DNA of 64,000 nucleotides, from positions 1,364,001-1,428,000 of the forward strand of contig NC_084676.1 in NCBI RefSeq assembly GCF_028389875.1. Direction: 5' to 3'. The position numbers and the translations under genes are program-made. Positions 49,049-59,402 of this stretch are shown here, one piece after another (position 1 is the stretch's first letter; each line of letters starts with the position of its first letter). Below the pieces are notes generated by a model. It was not told the DNA's origin, did not search any database, and saw nothing but the letters and a program-made list of their open reading frames with translations. This stretch comes from Rhea pennata (Eukaryota > Chordata > Aves > Rheiformes > Rheidae).

Positions 49049-52000
49049 ATCACAGAATCATAGGATGGCAGAGGTTGGAAGGGACCTCTGGAGATCACCT
49101 AGTCCTACCTGCTTGCTCAAGCAGGGTCACCGAGAGAACGTTAGACAGGATTGCATCCAGGCGGCTTTTGAATATCTCCAGAGAAGGAGGCCCCACAACC
49201 TCTCCGGGCATCCTGTTCCAGTGCTCCAGCACTCTCATGGTAAAGAAGTTCTTCCTCATGGCCAGGCAGAACTCCCTGTGGTTCAGTTTGTGCCTGTTGC
49301 CTCTTGTCCTGTTGAATGTCTCCACTGAAAAGAGTTTGGCCCCCATCCCCTTGACACCCTCCCTTGAGGTATTTGTAGACATTGATAAGATCCCCTCTCA
49401 GTCTTCTCTTCTGCAGGCTAAACAGACCCAGCTCTTGCAGCCTTTCCTCATAGGAAAGATGCTCCAGTCGTCTGATCATCTTTGTAGCCCTATGCTGGAC
49501 ACTCTCCAGTAGCACAGTGTCTCTCTTGCTCTGGAGAGCCCAGAACTGGACACAGGACTCGAGGTGAGGCCTCACCAAGGCTGAGTGGAGCGGCAGGATC
49601 CCTTCCCTCAACCTGCTGGTAACACTTTTCCTAATGTACCCCAGGATCCCATTGGCCTTCCTGGCCACAAGGGCACATTACTGGCTCATGGTCAACTTGT
49701 CCACCAGGCCTCCCAGGTGCTTCTCTGCAAAGCTGCTTTCCAGCACGTCAGCCCCCAGCCTGTACTGGTGAATAACTGAAAGAGTTATTCCTCCCTAGCT
49801 GCAAAGCCCTGCACTTGCCCTTGTTGAACCTCATGAACCTCCCCTCTGCGCGACTGTCCAGGCTGTCCAGCCTGTCCAGATCTCTCAGAATGGCAGCACT
49901 GCCTTCTGGTGTATCAGCCACTCCTCCCAGCTTGGTATCCTCAGCAAACTTGCTGAGGAGGCCCTGTGTCCCTTTGTCCAGGTCATTGACGAGTAAGTTG
50001 AAGAAGACTGGCCCCAGTACTGAGCTCTGGGGAACTCCATTAACTACAGGCCTCCAGCTAGACTGTGTGCCAGTGATGACAACCCTCTGAGCTCTACCTT
50101 TCAGCCAGTTCTCAATCCACCCCGCTGTCCACTCATGTAACCTGCACTTCTTGAGCTTGCCTAGGAGGATGTTATGGGAGACAATGTCAAAAGGCTTGCT
50201 GAAATCAAGGTAGACAACATCCACTGCTCTCCCTTCACCTACGCAGCCAGTCATTCCATCGTGGAAGGCTGTCAGATTGGTTAAGTGTGGTTTGCCCTTG
50301 GCGAATCCATGCTGATTCCTCCCGATCACCTTCTTTACCTCCGTCTGCTTGGAGATGATGTCCAGAACGAGCTGTTCCATCACCTTTGCAGGGATGGAGG
50401 TGAGGCTGACCAGCCGTTTTTTCGTGGGTTCTCCTTCTTGCCCTTTTTGAAGACAGGAGTAACACTGGCTTTCTTCCAGTCCTCGGGCACCTCTCCAGTT
50501 CTCCACGACCTTTCAAGGATGATGGAGAGTGGCCTAGCAACAACATCCACCAGCTCCCTCAGTACTCGTGGGTGCATCCCATCAGGGCCCATGGATCAGC
50601 AGATGTCAAGTTTGCCCAAAAGATCTCTAACCCTATCCTCCTTGAGCAGAGGAAAGTCTTCCTTTCTCCAGACTTTCTCTCTCCTCTCGCGGCTCTGGGA
50701 TTGGTGAGGGCTGCCCTTAGCAGTGAAGACTGAAGCAAAGAGGGCACTGAGTAACTCTGCCTTCTCTGTATCGTTCATCACCAGGGCTCCCACCCCATTC
50801 AGGAGCAGGCCCACATTTTCCCTAGTCTTCCTCTTGCTACTGATGTGTCTGAGGAAGCCCTTCTTGTTGTCCTTGACATGCCTTGCCAGGCTTAATTCCA
50901 AATGGGCCTTAGCCTTCCTCGTTGAATCTCTGCATACTCTGACAGCATTCTCAGAATCCTCCTAAGTAGCCTGTCCTTCTTCTACGTTCTGTGTACTTTC
51001 CTCTTCCATTGGAGTTTTGGCAGGAGCTCCTTGCTCATCCATGCAGGTCTCCTGCCCCCTTTGCTGGACTTCTTTCTCCTTGGGATGCATGCTCTTGATC
51101 TTGGAGGAAGTGATGCTTGAATACTCGCCAGCTCTCCTGGACCCCCCTTCCTCCTGGGGCCTTAAGCCGTGGGACTCCTCCCGGTAGGCCTCTGAAGAGG
51201 CCAAAGTTGGATCTGCTGAAGTCCAGGGTTGCGATCCTGCTTATTGGCTTGCTTCCTCCATGCATGATCCTGAATTCCACCATCTCATGGTCACTGCAGC
51301 CAAGGCTGCCCCCAACCTTCACATCTCCAACCAGTCCTTCTTTGCGGGTTAGGACAATGTCCACCAGGACACCCCTCCTTGTTGGCTCCTCCACCACCTG
51401 TGTCAAAAAGTCCTAATTGATGCTCTGCAGGAGCCTGCGGGACTGTCTGTGCCTAGCTGTGTAGTCCTTCCAGCAGATATCGGGGTGGTTGAAGTCCCCC
51501 ATGAGAAGCAGGGCCTGTGATTGTGAGGCTACTTCCAGCTGTGTGTAGAAGGCCTCCTCGACTTCCTCTTCCTGATCAGGTGGCCTGTAGTAGGCACCCA
51601 CAACAGTGTCCCCCATGTTAGCCTGCCCTTTAATCCTTACCCCTAAGCTCTCTGCTCCCTGTTCATCCACCCCTGGGCAGAGCTCGATTCATTCCAGTTG
51701 CTCTCTCACATGAAGAGCCACTCCACCACCTCACCTGCCTGGCCTGTCTTTCCTAAAAAGCACGTAGCCATCCATGACAAAATTCCCATCATGCGAGCTA
51801 TCCCACCATGTCTCTGGAACCGCAATGAGATTGTGGCCCTGTGACTGCACACAGATCTCCAGTTCCTCCTGTTTATTCCCCATGCTGCGTTCCTTGGTGT
51901 ACAGGCATTTCAGAGAGGTAGTTGTGGACACAGGTTTCCCAGGAGGGGTGCAAGGGGATCCCCCATAGCCATGTCTCATATGCCCATCCCCGGCTGCACA

Positions 52001-52188
52001 GACCCTCTGGAGGCCTCCTGACTTGAACTCTGTTTTGTTGACTACCCTGTCTTTATAACTGTCCCGTTCCCCTGTCCCACCTAGTTTAAAGCCCTCTTTA
52101 CCAGGCAGGCCAACCTGTTGGCCAAGACATGTATGCCCCACTAAGTGAGGTAGATCCCATCTCTCCCCATCAGCTGTTGATCTTCATC
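49049..52188 (-). mobile_element. CR1 LINE, 5'-truncated with intact 3' end, least derived copy (D-E spacer)
   Basis: It is structured like the B-C copy: 3' end GATCACAGAATCATAGGATG at the left, TTCTGA at 49044-49049 and 52189-52194. Endonuclease pieces are at 51731-52141 and 51413-51670; reverse transcriptase is at 49748-50592. In part of the RT it keeps codons closer to typical CR1 ([37 protein letters not shown]), where the other three share changed forms (FYVVSH; GGGCACTCCCCAGTAG). Motif C is still FAED, so the element was probably inactive before the spacers multiplied. Confidence 0.95.
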
Positions 52189-52818
52189 TTCTGAAGAAGA
52201 AGGGGAGTGCATGAAGCCACGGAGCCACATGTGTTTTTGTCTCAAGCCCAGCCTTGGGAGGGGGACTAATCTGTGCCTGCTGTTAGCAGTGATCATTCAG
52301 AAATCAGTCCCATGTGATGACAGTTGTTATGCAAGCCTCAGTAGTTGCAATGGATGGAGGTCTTCTCCCCAAAAGGGAGCAGAAGTACAGGGGGAGATTG
52401 CCTGCTGTGCCCAGTCTGCAAGTAGCCAAGAGACCTGTATTGCCTGGTGAGCAGAGAGAAGTGAGGACAAGCCCAGGGGGAGAGAGGCGGGGGCAGGGTC
52501 CTGTTGTGAATGGCCTTCCCAGGTGTGCTCTGTGGCTCCGAGTCCACAGGCACATGGTGGGGGAGTGGGGAGATTGCCCCGAAAAGCAGTTTCTGAGAGT
52601 CCTCCAGAATCCTCAGTACTCACGCACCTCGTGCAAGACATGATGGGAAGGAGTCAGGAAGAGGTTGGGGTTGAAGGGTTGCCTCAAGTCATGTGTGAGC
52701 CTTATGTGAGGAGTGGTGCAGACGAAAGAAAGAGGAGGAGGAATGGAGGGAAGAGGAGAATGTGGAGGGGTGAAAAGCATTTGGAAGAGTTTAGAAGGGA
52801 AAGAATAGAAAGATGAGG
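52189..52818. repeat. Exon-less module 1, right part (D-E spacer)
   Basis: It parallels 14263-14892 with small differences (GGTTGGGGTTGAAGGGTTG near 52662). No gene is seen. Confidence 0.65.
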
Positions 52819-55800
52819 GAAAGGGGAAAAGAGTTCACCCACATGCACAAACATGATGGCTTGCTCTAGTCCCAAATGAGCTTACCCTTCATCACATGCG
52901 AGTGTGCCATGCCAGGGAGCTGATCCCCCATAGTAAGTGGTGATGGTTCTGCCTGTGATGGTGTCAGCCATTGAGGTGGAGGCAATCTGAGAGCTCCTCA
53001 CAAAGGGTAGGTGAGTCTGAAGTGAGCTGTTTCTCATGGGCTCCGCTGTTCTCCTGCATCCCTTCTGGTTTTTGACTCATGCCCCCTCCTCACCAAAGGA
53101 AGCAGGTGAAGCACGTTTGTTCACTGCAGGATCCATTGTATCATCCAGGAGCAGAAGGTAATCTCCTGTGCCTGTTGCTCATGGTGGAGCATGAGCTATG
53201 AACCCTTCCCATGCAGACATCCTAGTTGTGGAAGCATCAGTCATTGCCAAGACTCAATGGATTTCAAAGAGGAAGATTCCTGGGAGCTTTTTCCTGAAGT
53301 CCTGCTCATACTTCTTAGTCCCCATCCACGAGAACTGGGAGAGAACCTCAGGTCTTCCCTCCAGAGTCTGTTGTTCCAGCAGACATTGTTCACATTTGTG
53401 CTACATGCTTGGTTGTTCTCTTGACGGTTTTATTTCTTGCGTGTGTTTTCCTGTGTGCTGTTTGTGTGACTGTGCCAGAAGTTTCCTTCTCTCAAGTTAT
53501 ATACTGCTATATACTCATGCTTAGCTGTGTCATAAGATGTAGTTGTACTGCAGCTGGCACTCGTGTTCAGCTATATTTTAGTGGTAAAGGACACTGTCTC
53601 GAGACATACTGTTTCCAGTGCCTCTGTGTGGGTTCCAGGCAAAGCAGAAGTAATCGCATGCTGTTACATACTGCCTTACCTTGACTCTGCAGGTGCAAGA
53701 TGTCACTCCTCCATCTGCATAAAGAGCAACAGCTTGACTTTTATCTTGAGAGGTGAATCTTATCATTTAAAAAAGCCCCAACTCAAGGATGCTGTTAGCA
53801 TACTTAGTAGTTTATAGGGTACAGGTGGAAGAGCCAATCTCAAGGTAGGTGGAAGGCACAGGGAAAGTATGTTGATCTATTAGCTGGGATGTATTGGTTG
53901 AGGACCTGCCTTCAGTCACCAGGAGCCCTGCTGAAAGCTTGTCGCTCATGGTTGCTGAGTGGGCCGGTTCCATGTGTCCCATGGTGGTGGGCCATGCTTG
54001 TTTTGTGAGCGTGCAGATAAACATGCTGTGATGGTGCCACGGTGCCTGATGGTGAGCACGTGGGTTCCAGCTGGGACAGCATTTCCCCCCAGTGGAACCA
54101 GCCCCTTTCCCCATCACCAGCGTGACTTGGGAGATATCTCAGTATTGTGTGCAAGATGCAGACTGCTTCATTCTGATGTCTGTGGGATGCGCAAACCGGG
54201 GATGCGTGCCGTCCGTTGGGCACTTCTTTTCTTCTTTATGGAGATGATCTCGAGAGAATGGCGTGCATGTCCAGCTTTCTGTTCTGCTTCTGAATTGCAC
54301 AGAAGTGGCTATAGGGACGAGTCATTGATTTCAGAGCTTTGAGAAGACATGCACAGTTTGTGCAAATCCCACTTCCACGGAAGTTATCCTTGTTATTGAT
54401 CACTGGAGAATTCCCTTAGAATGCCTTCTGGAGGAATAATCTGATTTATTTTTCTGAAGAGGCAGCCACTGGCAGAATGTCCAGGTGCCTCCAACTACAA
54501 GGGAGGAAGATGTGCCTGACAGGCAGATGTCTCTGTGTTCCCCTTCAGTCATGATATGATTGTTAGGATCGATGTAATGTTGCCCAGGTCATGGCTGTAA
54601 GCTTATCCCAGCCGGCAGCACTTGTGAGTGACCTCGTGCCTTCCACGTTGCTTCCTGGCAGTGTGTGAGGGGGTGGTAGGAAGCCCGTGTGATTTAGTGT
54701 GGGAGGCTGCCTGGTGTGTTAATCTCAGTGGATGTGGGGGGATTGTGTGTGGATGTTTTGCATGAAAATGCAGATGTGTAACCTTCACGGCTTCTGTTTT
54801 GTTGCTTAACAGATGGCTGGTACTAATGGGTGTGAGGCAATGTGTGGGGACACATTGCTGTGGGCAGAGAAATTCCTATTTTGTTGTTGTGGGAGTACTT
54901 GCCTTCTTGGAACGATAAGGAGAAGCTGGACAAGCAAAATGCACCTGCAAATGGAAAACGAGGCAAAGGGAAATACCACCTTCCTTGGGGGTGGGGGGAG
55001 AGAGAGACCACCAAAAAGAGCTGTGCTTCTCCTCTATGTTTTCACCCTTCTCTGAAGGTCAGCATGCCAAGATATGCTCACATTGTCCTCCTGAAGTAAG
55101 CAGTTGTCAGATCTCTTTGGAGTGTCTGTGTGCTCACCCTGTCTCAGGGATGGCTTGCATTTGAAAGGGTGGACAATGCTGTCATGGTCCAGTGGAGACG
55201 TTCTTTGTAACATGATCTCCTTGCTCTGTGCTGTGCTTTCTGGTGAAGACGGAGAGTACGTGAAACCGTGGAGCCACATGTGTGTGTCAAATGCAACCTT
55301 GCAAGAAGAAGAATTGGTGCCTGCTGCTAGCAGTGATCTTTCAGAAATCAGTCCCATGTGGCTACAGTTGTGGTATAAGCCTCGGTCTGTGCAGTGGATG
55401 GAAGTCTTCTCCCAGAGAGGGGGAGTGCCTGCTTTGTGCAGCCTGGAAGCAGGCGGGAGCCCTTTTATTCCTGCTGAGCACAGAGAAGTGAGGACGGGTC
55501 AAAGAGGACAGAGCTGAGGGCAGTGTGGTGTCACTGAAGGCCTTCCCAGGCGTGCTCCGTGGTTCTGAATCCAGTGGCAGATGGGGAGAGATTGAGGAGA
55601 CCGAGGGTCTTCCCTAGAAAAGCAGTTTCCCAAGAGCCCTTTGGAATCCTCAGTACTCAGGGACCTCGTGCAAGCCAAGGTGGGAAAGAGTTAAGAAGAG
55701 GCAGGAGAGGTTTTGCCCCAAGTCATGCATGAGCCTCATGTCGAGAATGGCACAGACATTCAGAAAACGCTTTGGAAAAGGGAAGAAAAGAGAAGAGAAA

Positions 55801-55890
55801 TGGAGGGAAGAAGAGAACACAAAGAGGTCGAAAGCGTTTTGAAGAGGCTAGAAGAGAAGGAGTTTTAAGCAGAGGGAAAGGCAGGAGAGG
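52819..55890. repeat. Exon-less promoter-type module 2 (D-E spacer)
   Basis: It parallels the A-B module 2 and keeps the ~360 bp lost in C-D and E-F. It contains the promoter-like stretch (CTCCTGCATCCCTTCTGG at about 53052) without any exon. No gene is seen. Confidence 0.65.
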
Positions 55891-56039
55891 GAAGGAGGAA
55901 AAAAGAATTCGCCAACATTAGCGAGCATGATGGCTCTCTGCTGAATACCGCTAGTCACGAAGGAGCTTACCCACCATTCAGAGCAATCGCACTGTGCCAG
56001 GGAAGTGATGCCCCGTGGTAAGCGGTGACCCGGAGTTCC

Positions 56040-56054
56040 CCCGCAGAGGGAAGC
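56040..56054 (+). promoter_or_regulatory. Candidate CTCF-like motif upstream of exon E
   Basis: CCCGCAGAGGGAAGC is unchanged from the B, C and D modules, 912 bp before the ATG. Hand match only. Confidence 0.3.
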
Positions 56055-56579
56055 AAGACGGAAGTGGGCGATTTCTCACGAGCTCCGTTTTCCTCCTGCA
56101 TCCCTTCTGGATTTCGCCTCATGGCCCCCTCCTCGCCAAAGGAAGCGGGGGGAGCTCATCGGTCCTCCACAGAGCCTATCACACCATTTAGCAGAAGAAC
56201 GTTGTTCCGGTGCAGCAGAGCTCGTTGCCGTTCCCTTTGCATCCTCTGCTGTTTTGTTGCAGATCCTGCCCCTTGCCCACGTTTTCCTGCACCGCGTTTG
56301 TGCAGCTCCCGCAGGTCTCCGCTTACCGGGAAACGCGGGACTCATGCAGGGTGTACGCCACTGCCGAGCGCTCCTGGCCGGGCTCGAGGCAAAAGGAGCA
56401 GGACGCCCGTGGCGCTCGCTGTGCTTCGACTGCATGGGTGCAACGGGCCAGCGCTCGGCCTACGGCGGGGGCGGCAGCACGGAGTGCGCTGTGGGAGGCG
56501 AAGGCTGCGGTTAAGGAAGCCTCGCTGGGCGGGAGGCGGCTCAGCGCGGGAAGAGGTGCGCGGGCGGCGGTGGCGTGTC

Positions 56580-56597
56580 CGCGCCTGGGCAGGCGCG
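56580..56597. repeat. Perfect inverted repeat in the exon E leader
   Basis: This is the same dyad CGCGCCTG-GG-CAGGCGCG as before exons B and D. Confidence 0.8.
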
Positions 56598-56951
56598 TGG
56601 AGCGTCGGGCAGCGGAAGCGGCGGCGCCTGAGCGGAGAGGGGAGGCGGAGGTGCGGTGTGGGGCGTGTGCGGGAGAGGCCGCGGGTGCCGGGGCGCGAGT
56701 CGGCGGTGTGGGGCGTTAGGGCCGCAGGCGGTGGCTTTGCCGGCGCACGTTTGGCGTCGGGGCACACGGTGTCGCTGCAGGCTCAGGAACGGCGGCGGCG
56801 GCGGCGCGGCGGCTCCGCCCCGGCGCGGCGGAAAGCCCGGCTGTGAGCACGGGGGGAGCGGCAGGGCGCGGGCGGCGGTGCCGGGGAGCCGCGGCGAGCG
56901 GCGGCGGTGCCGGGGAGCCGCGCGGGGCCCGTGCGAGTGCCGGCGCCGGCC

Positions 56952-59402
56952 ATGGGCGTGTGCATGCGTGCTGTGCTGCGGGTGCTGGTGCTGCAGGCGG
57001 CCTGGGCTCTGGGCGGCGGCCAGCTGCGCTACTCGGTGCCGGAGGAGGCCGAGGGCGGCACGGTGGTGGGTCGCCTGGCGCAGGACCTGGGCCTGGAGGC
57101 GGGCGAGCTGGAGGCGCGTCGGCTGCGGCTGGCGGCGAAGGGCCGGCGGGCGAGCGTGGAGGTGAGCGGGGCGAGCGGGGCGCTGGTGGTGAGCTCGCGG
57201 CTGGACCGGGAGGAGCTGTGCGGGAAGAGCGCGCCGTGCGCCCTGCGCCTGGAGGTGCTGCTGGAGCGGCCGCTGCGCGTCTTTCACGTGGAGCTGGAGG
57301 TCACCGACATCAACGACAACGCGCCGCTCTTCCCCGCCGCCCGCAAAAACCTCAGTGTCGCGGAATTAACAACGCTGCCGGGCTCGCGCTTCCCGCTGGA
57401 GGGCGCGTCGGACGCAGATATCGGAGCCAACGCGCAGCTCTCCTACAAACTCAGCCCGAGCGAGCATTTCGCTCTGGATTTACAGAAAATGAATGACGGA
57501 AATATGCTACCCGAACTCGTGTTAACGAAAGCTCTGGACCGGGAGGCGATGCCTGTGCACCGGCTGCTGCTGACGGCGAGTGACGGGGGCAGACCGTCGC
57601 TGTCGGGCACCATGGAGCTGGTGGTCTCGGTGCTGGATGTGAACGACAACGCGCCCGAGTTCAACCAGTCGGTCTATAAAGTGCAGCTGGCAGAGAACGC
57701 TGCAGAGGGGACGCTGGTTTTGCGCTTGAGCGCCACGGATCCTGACGGGGGAACGAACAGCGCGATGACTTACACAGCCACCCACTTCCTGCCACTCCTT
57801 GGGAAAGATGTCATTAGCGTGAATCCAAACACGGGAGAGATCAGACTGACGGCGCCCCTGGATTTTGAAGAAGTCAAAGTATTTGACTTCCGCATAGAGG
57901 CGAGAGACAAGGGTTCGCCTCCGTTGTCGGGACACTGCAGAGTGGAGCTGGAGGTGCTGGACGTGAACGACAACGCGCCGGAGGTGTGGGTGACGTCGCT
58001 GTCGGTGCCGGTGCCGGAGGACGCGGCCCTAGGCACGGTGGTGGCGCTGCTGAGCGTGTCGGACCGGGACTCGGGGGCGAACGGGCGCGTGCGGTGCGCG
58101 GTGTGGCCGGCGGCGCCGTTCGGGCTGGTGGCGACGTTCGAGGGCTCGTACTCGCTGGTGCTGCGGGAGGCGCTGGACCGCGAGCGGGTGGCGGAGTACG
58201 AGGTGGAGGTGCGGGCGGAGGACGGCGGGGCGCCGCCGCTGCGCGCCAGGCGCGGGCTGCGGGTGCCGGTGTCGGACGTGAACGACAACGCGCCGGCGTT
58301 CGCGCAGGCCGTGTACACGGTGCTGGCGCGGGAGAACAACGCGGCGGGCGCGGAGCTGGCGCGGCTGTGGGCGCGGGACCCGGACGAGGCGGGCAACGGG
58401 CGCGTGAACTACTCGCTGGCGGAGGGCATGGCCGGGGGGGCGTCGCGCTCGGCGTCGAGCTACGTGTCGGTGGAGGCGGAGAGCGGGCGTCTGTGGGCGC
58501 TGCAGCCCTTGGACTACGAGGAGGTGCAGGTGCTGCAGTTCGAGGTGCGCGCGGTGGACGCGGGGGAGCCGGCGCTGTGCGGCAATGCCACGGTGCAGCT
58601 CTTCGTCGTGGACGAGAACGACAACGCGCCGGCGCTGCTGCCGCCGGCGGGCGGCGGCGCGGGGCCCTGGGCGGGCGGCGCGTCGGGGTCGGCGTCGGCG
58701 GGGCCGTCGGCGTCGGCGTCGCTATGGGCGTGGGCGGCGTCGGGGTGGCCGGCGGGGCAGGTGGTGGCGAAGATCCGCGCGGTGGACGCGGACTCGGGCT
58801 ACAACGCGTGGCTGCGCTACGAGCTGCGGGAGCCGCGGGGCAAGGGCGCGTTCCGCGTGGGGCTGTACAGCGGCGAGGTGAGCACGGCGCGGGCGCTGGA
58901 GGAGGCGGACGGCCCGGGGCAGACGCTGCTCATCGTGGTGCGGGACCACGGCGAGCCGGCGCGCTCGGCCACGGCCACGCTGAGCGTGTCGCTGGGCGAG
59001 GGCGGCGAGGCGGCGCTGGCGGCGGCGGGCTCGCCGTCGCCGGGGCTGCGGCCGGCGGCGGGCGCCGAGGGCGGCGGCGGTGGGGCGGCGGCGGCGGCGA
59101 CGAACGTGTGGCTGGTGGTGGCCATCTGCGCGGTGTCGAGCCTCTTCCTGCTGGCGCTGGTGCTGTACGGGGCGTGGCGGTGGGCGCCGCGGGCGGCCGT
59201 GCTCTCGGGGCCCGGGCCGGCGACGCGGGTGTGCGCCAGCGAAGTGGGCAGCTGGTCGTACTCGCAGCGGCAGAGCCGGAGCCTGTGCGTGGCGGACGGC
59301 GCGGGCAAGAGCGACCTCATGGTTTTCAGCCCCAACTTCCCGCCGCCCGCCGGCGGCGCGGCGAAGGAGACGCCGCAGGATCTGCCCGCTCTGCTGGACA
59401 CG
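56952..59402 (+). CDS. PCDHA: Protocadherin-alpha variable exon E (817 codons, open at splice donor)
   Basis: ATG 56952 is followed by the signal peptide MGVCMRAVLRVLVLQ.... The order of EC1-EC6, membrane segment and tail is as in the other copies. The EC2 window (DLQKMNDGNMLPELVL) and EC3 window (TATHFLPLLGKDV) are of the exon C type with several substitutions (DPDGGTNSAMTY against DPDEGSNRAVTY). The EC1/EC2 junction is AELTTLPGSR, a form of its own. Other private changes: LAAKGRR in EC1, VNYSLAEGM in EC5, WAASGWPAG before EC6, and ATRVCAS in the tail. DPDGG changes the acidic residue of a calcium-motif-like DPDEG in EC3, though both Asp remain. The donor ACG|GTCAGT is at 59402/59403, phase 0. 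It appears intact. Confidence 0.95.

Larger units (their letters stand above)
55891..56951 (+). promoter_or_regulatory. Promoter/leader module of exon E
   Basis: It is the same module as before B and D, 3 bp longer from CTCF-like string to ATG (912 bp) through one extra CGG unit near 56800. The inverted repeat is at 56580-56597 and the start context is GCCGGCCATGG. Confidence 0.6.

Noticed and set aside
11303-52188. Retroviral or LTR origin of the spacer reverse transcriptase
   Set aside because: It has an apurinic-type endonuclease upstream of RT, a CR1 3' end, no LTRs and no gag, protease or integrase.
5280-59402. Beta or gamma protocadherin identity
   Set aside because: Tail motifs VGSWSYSQ and DLMVFSP and the membrane segment fit alpha; beta exons end in a stop in their own exon, and gamma tails look different.
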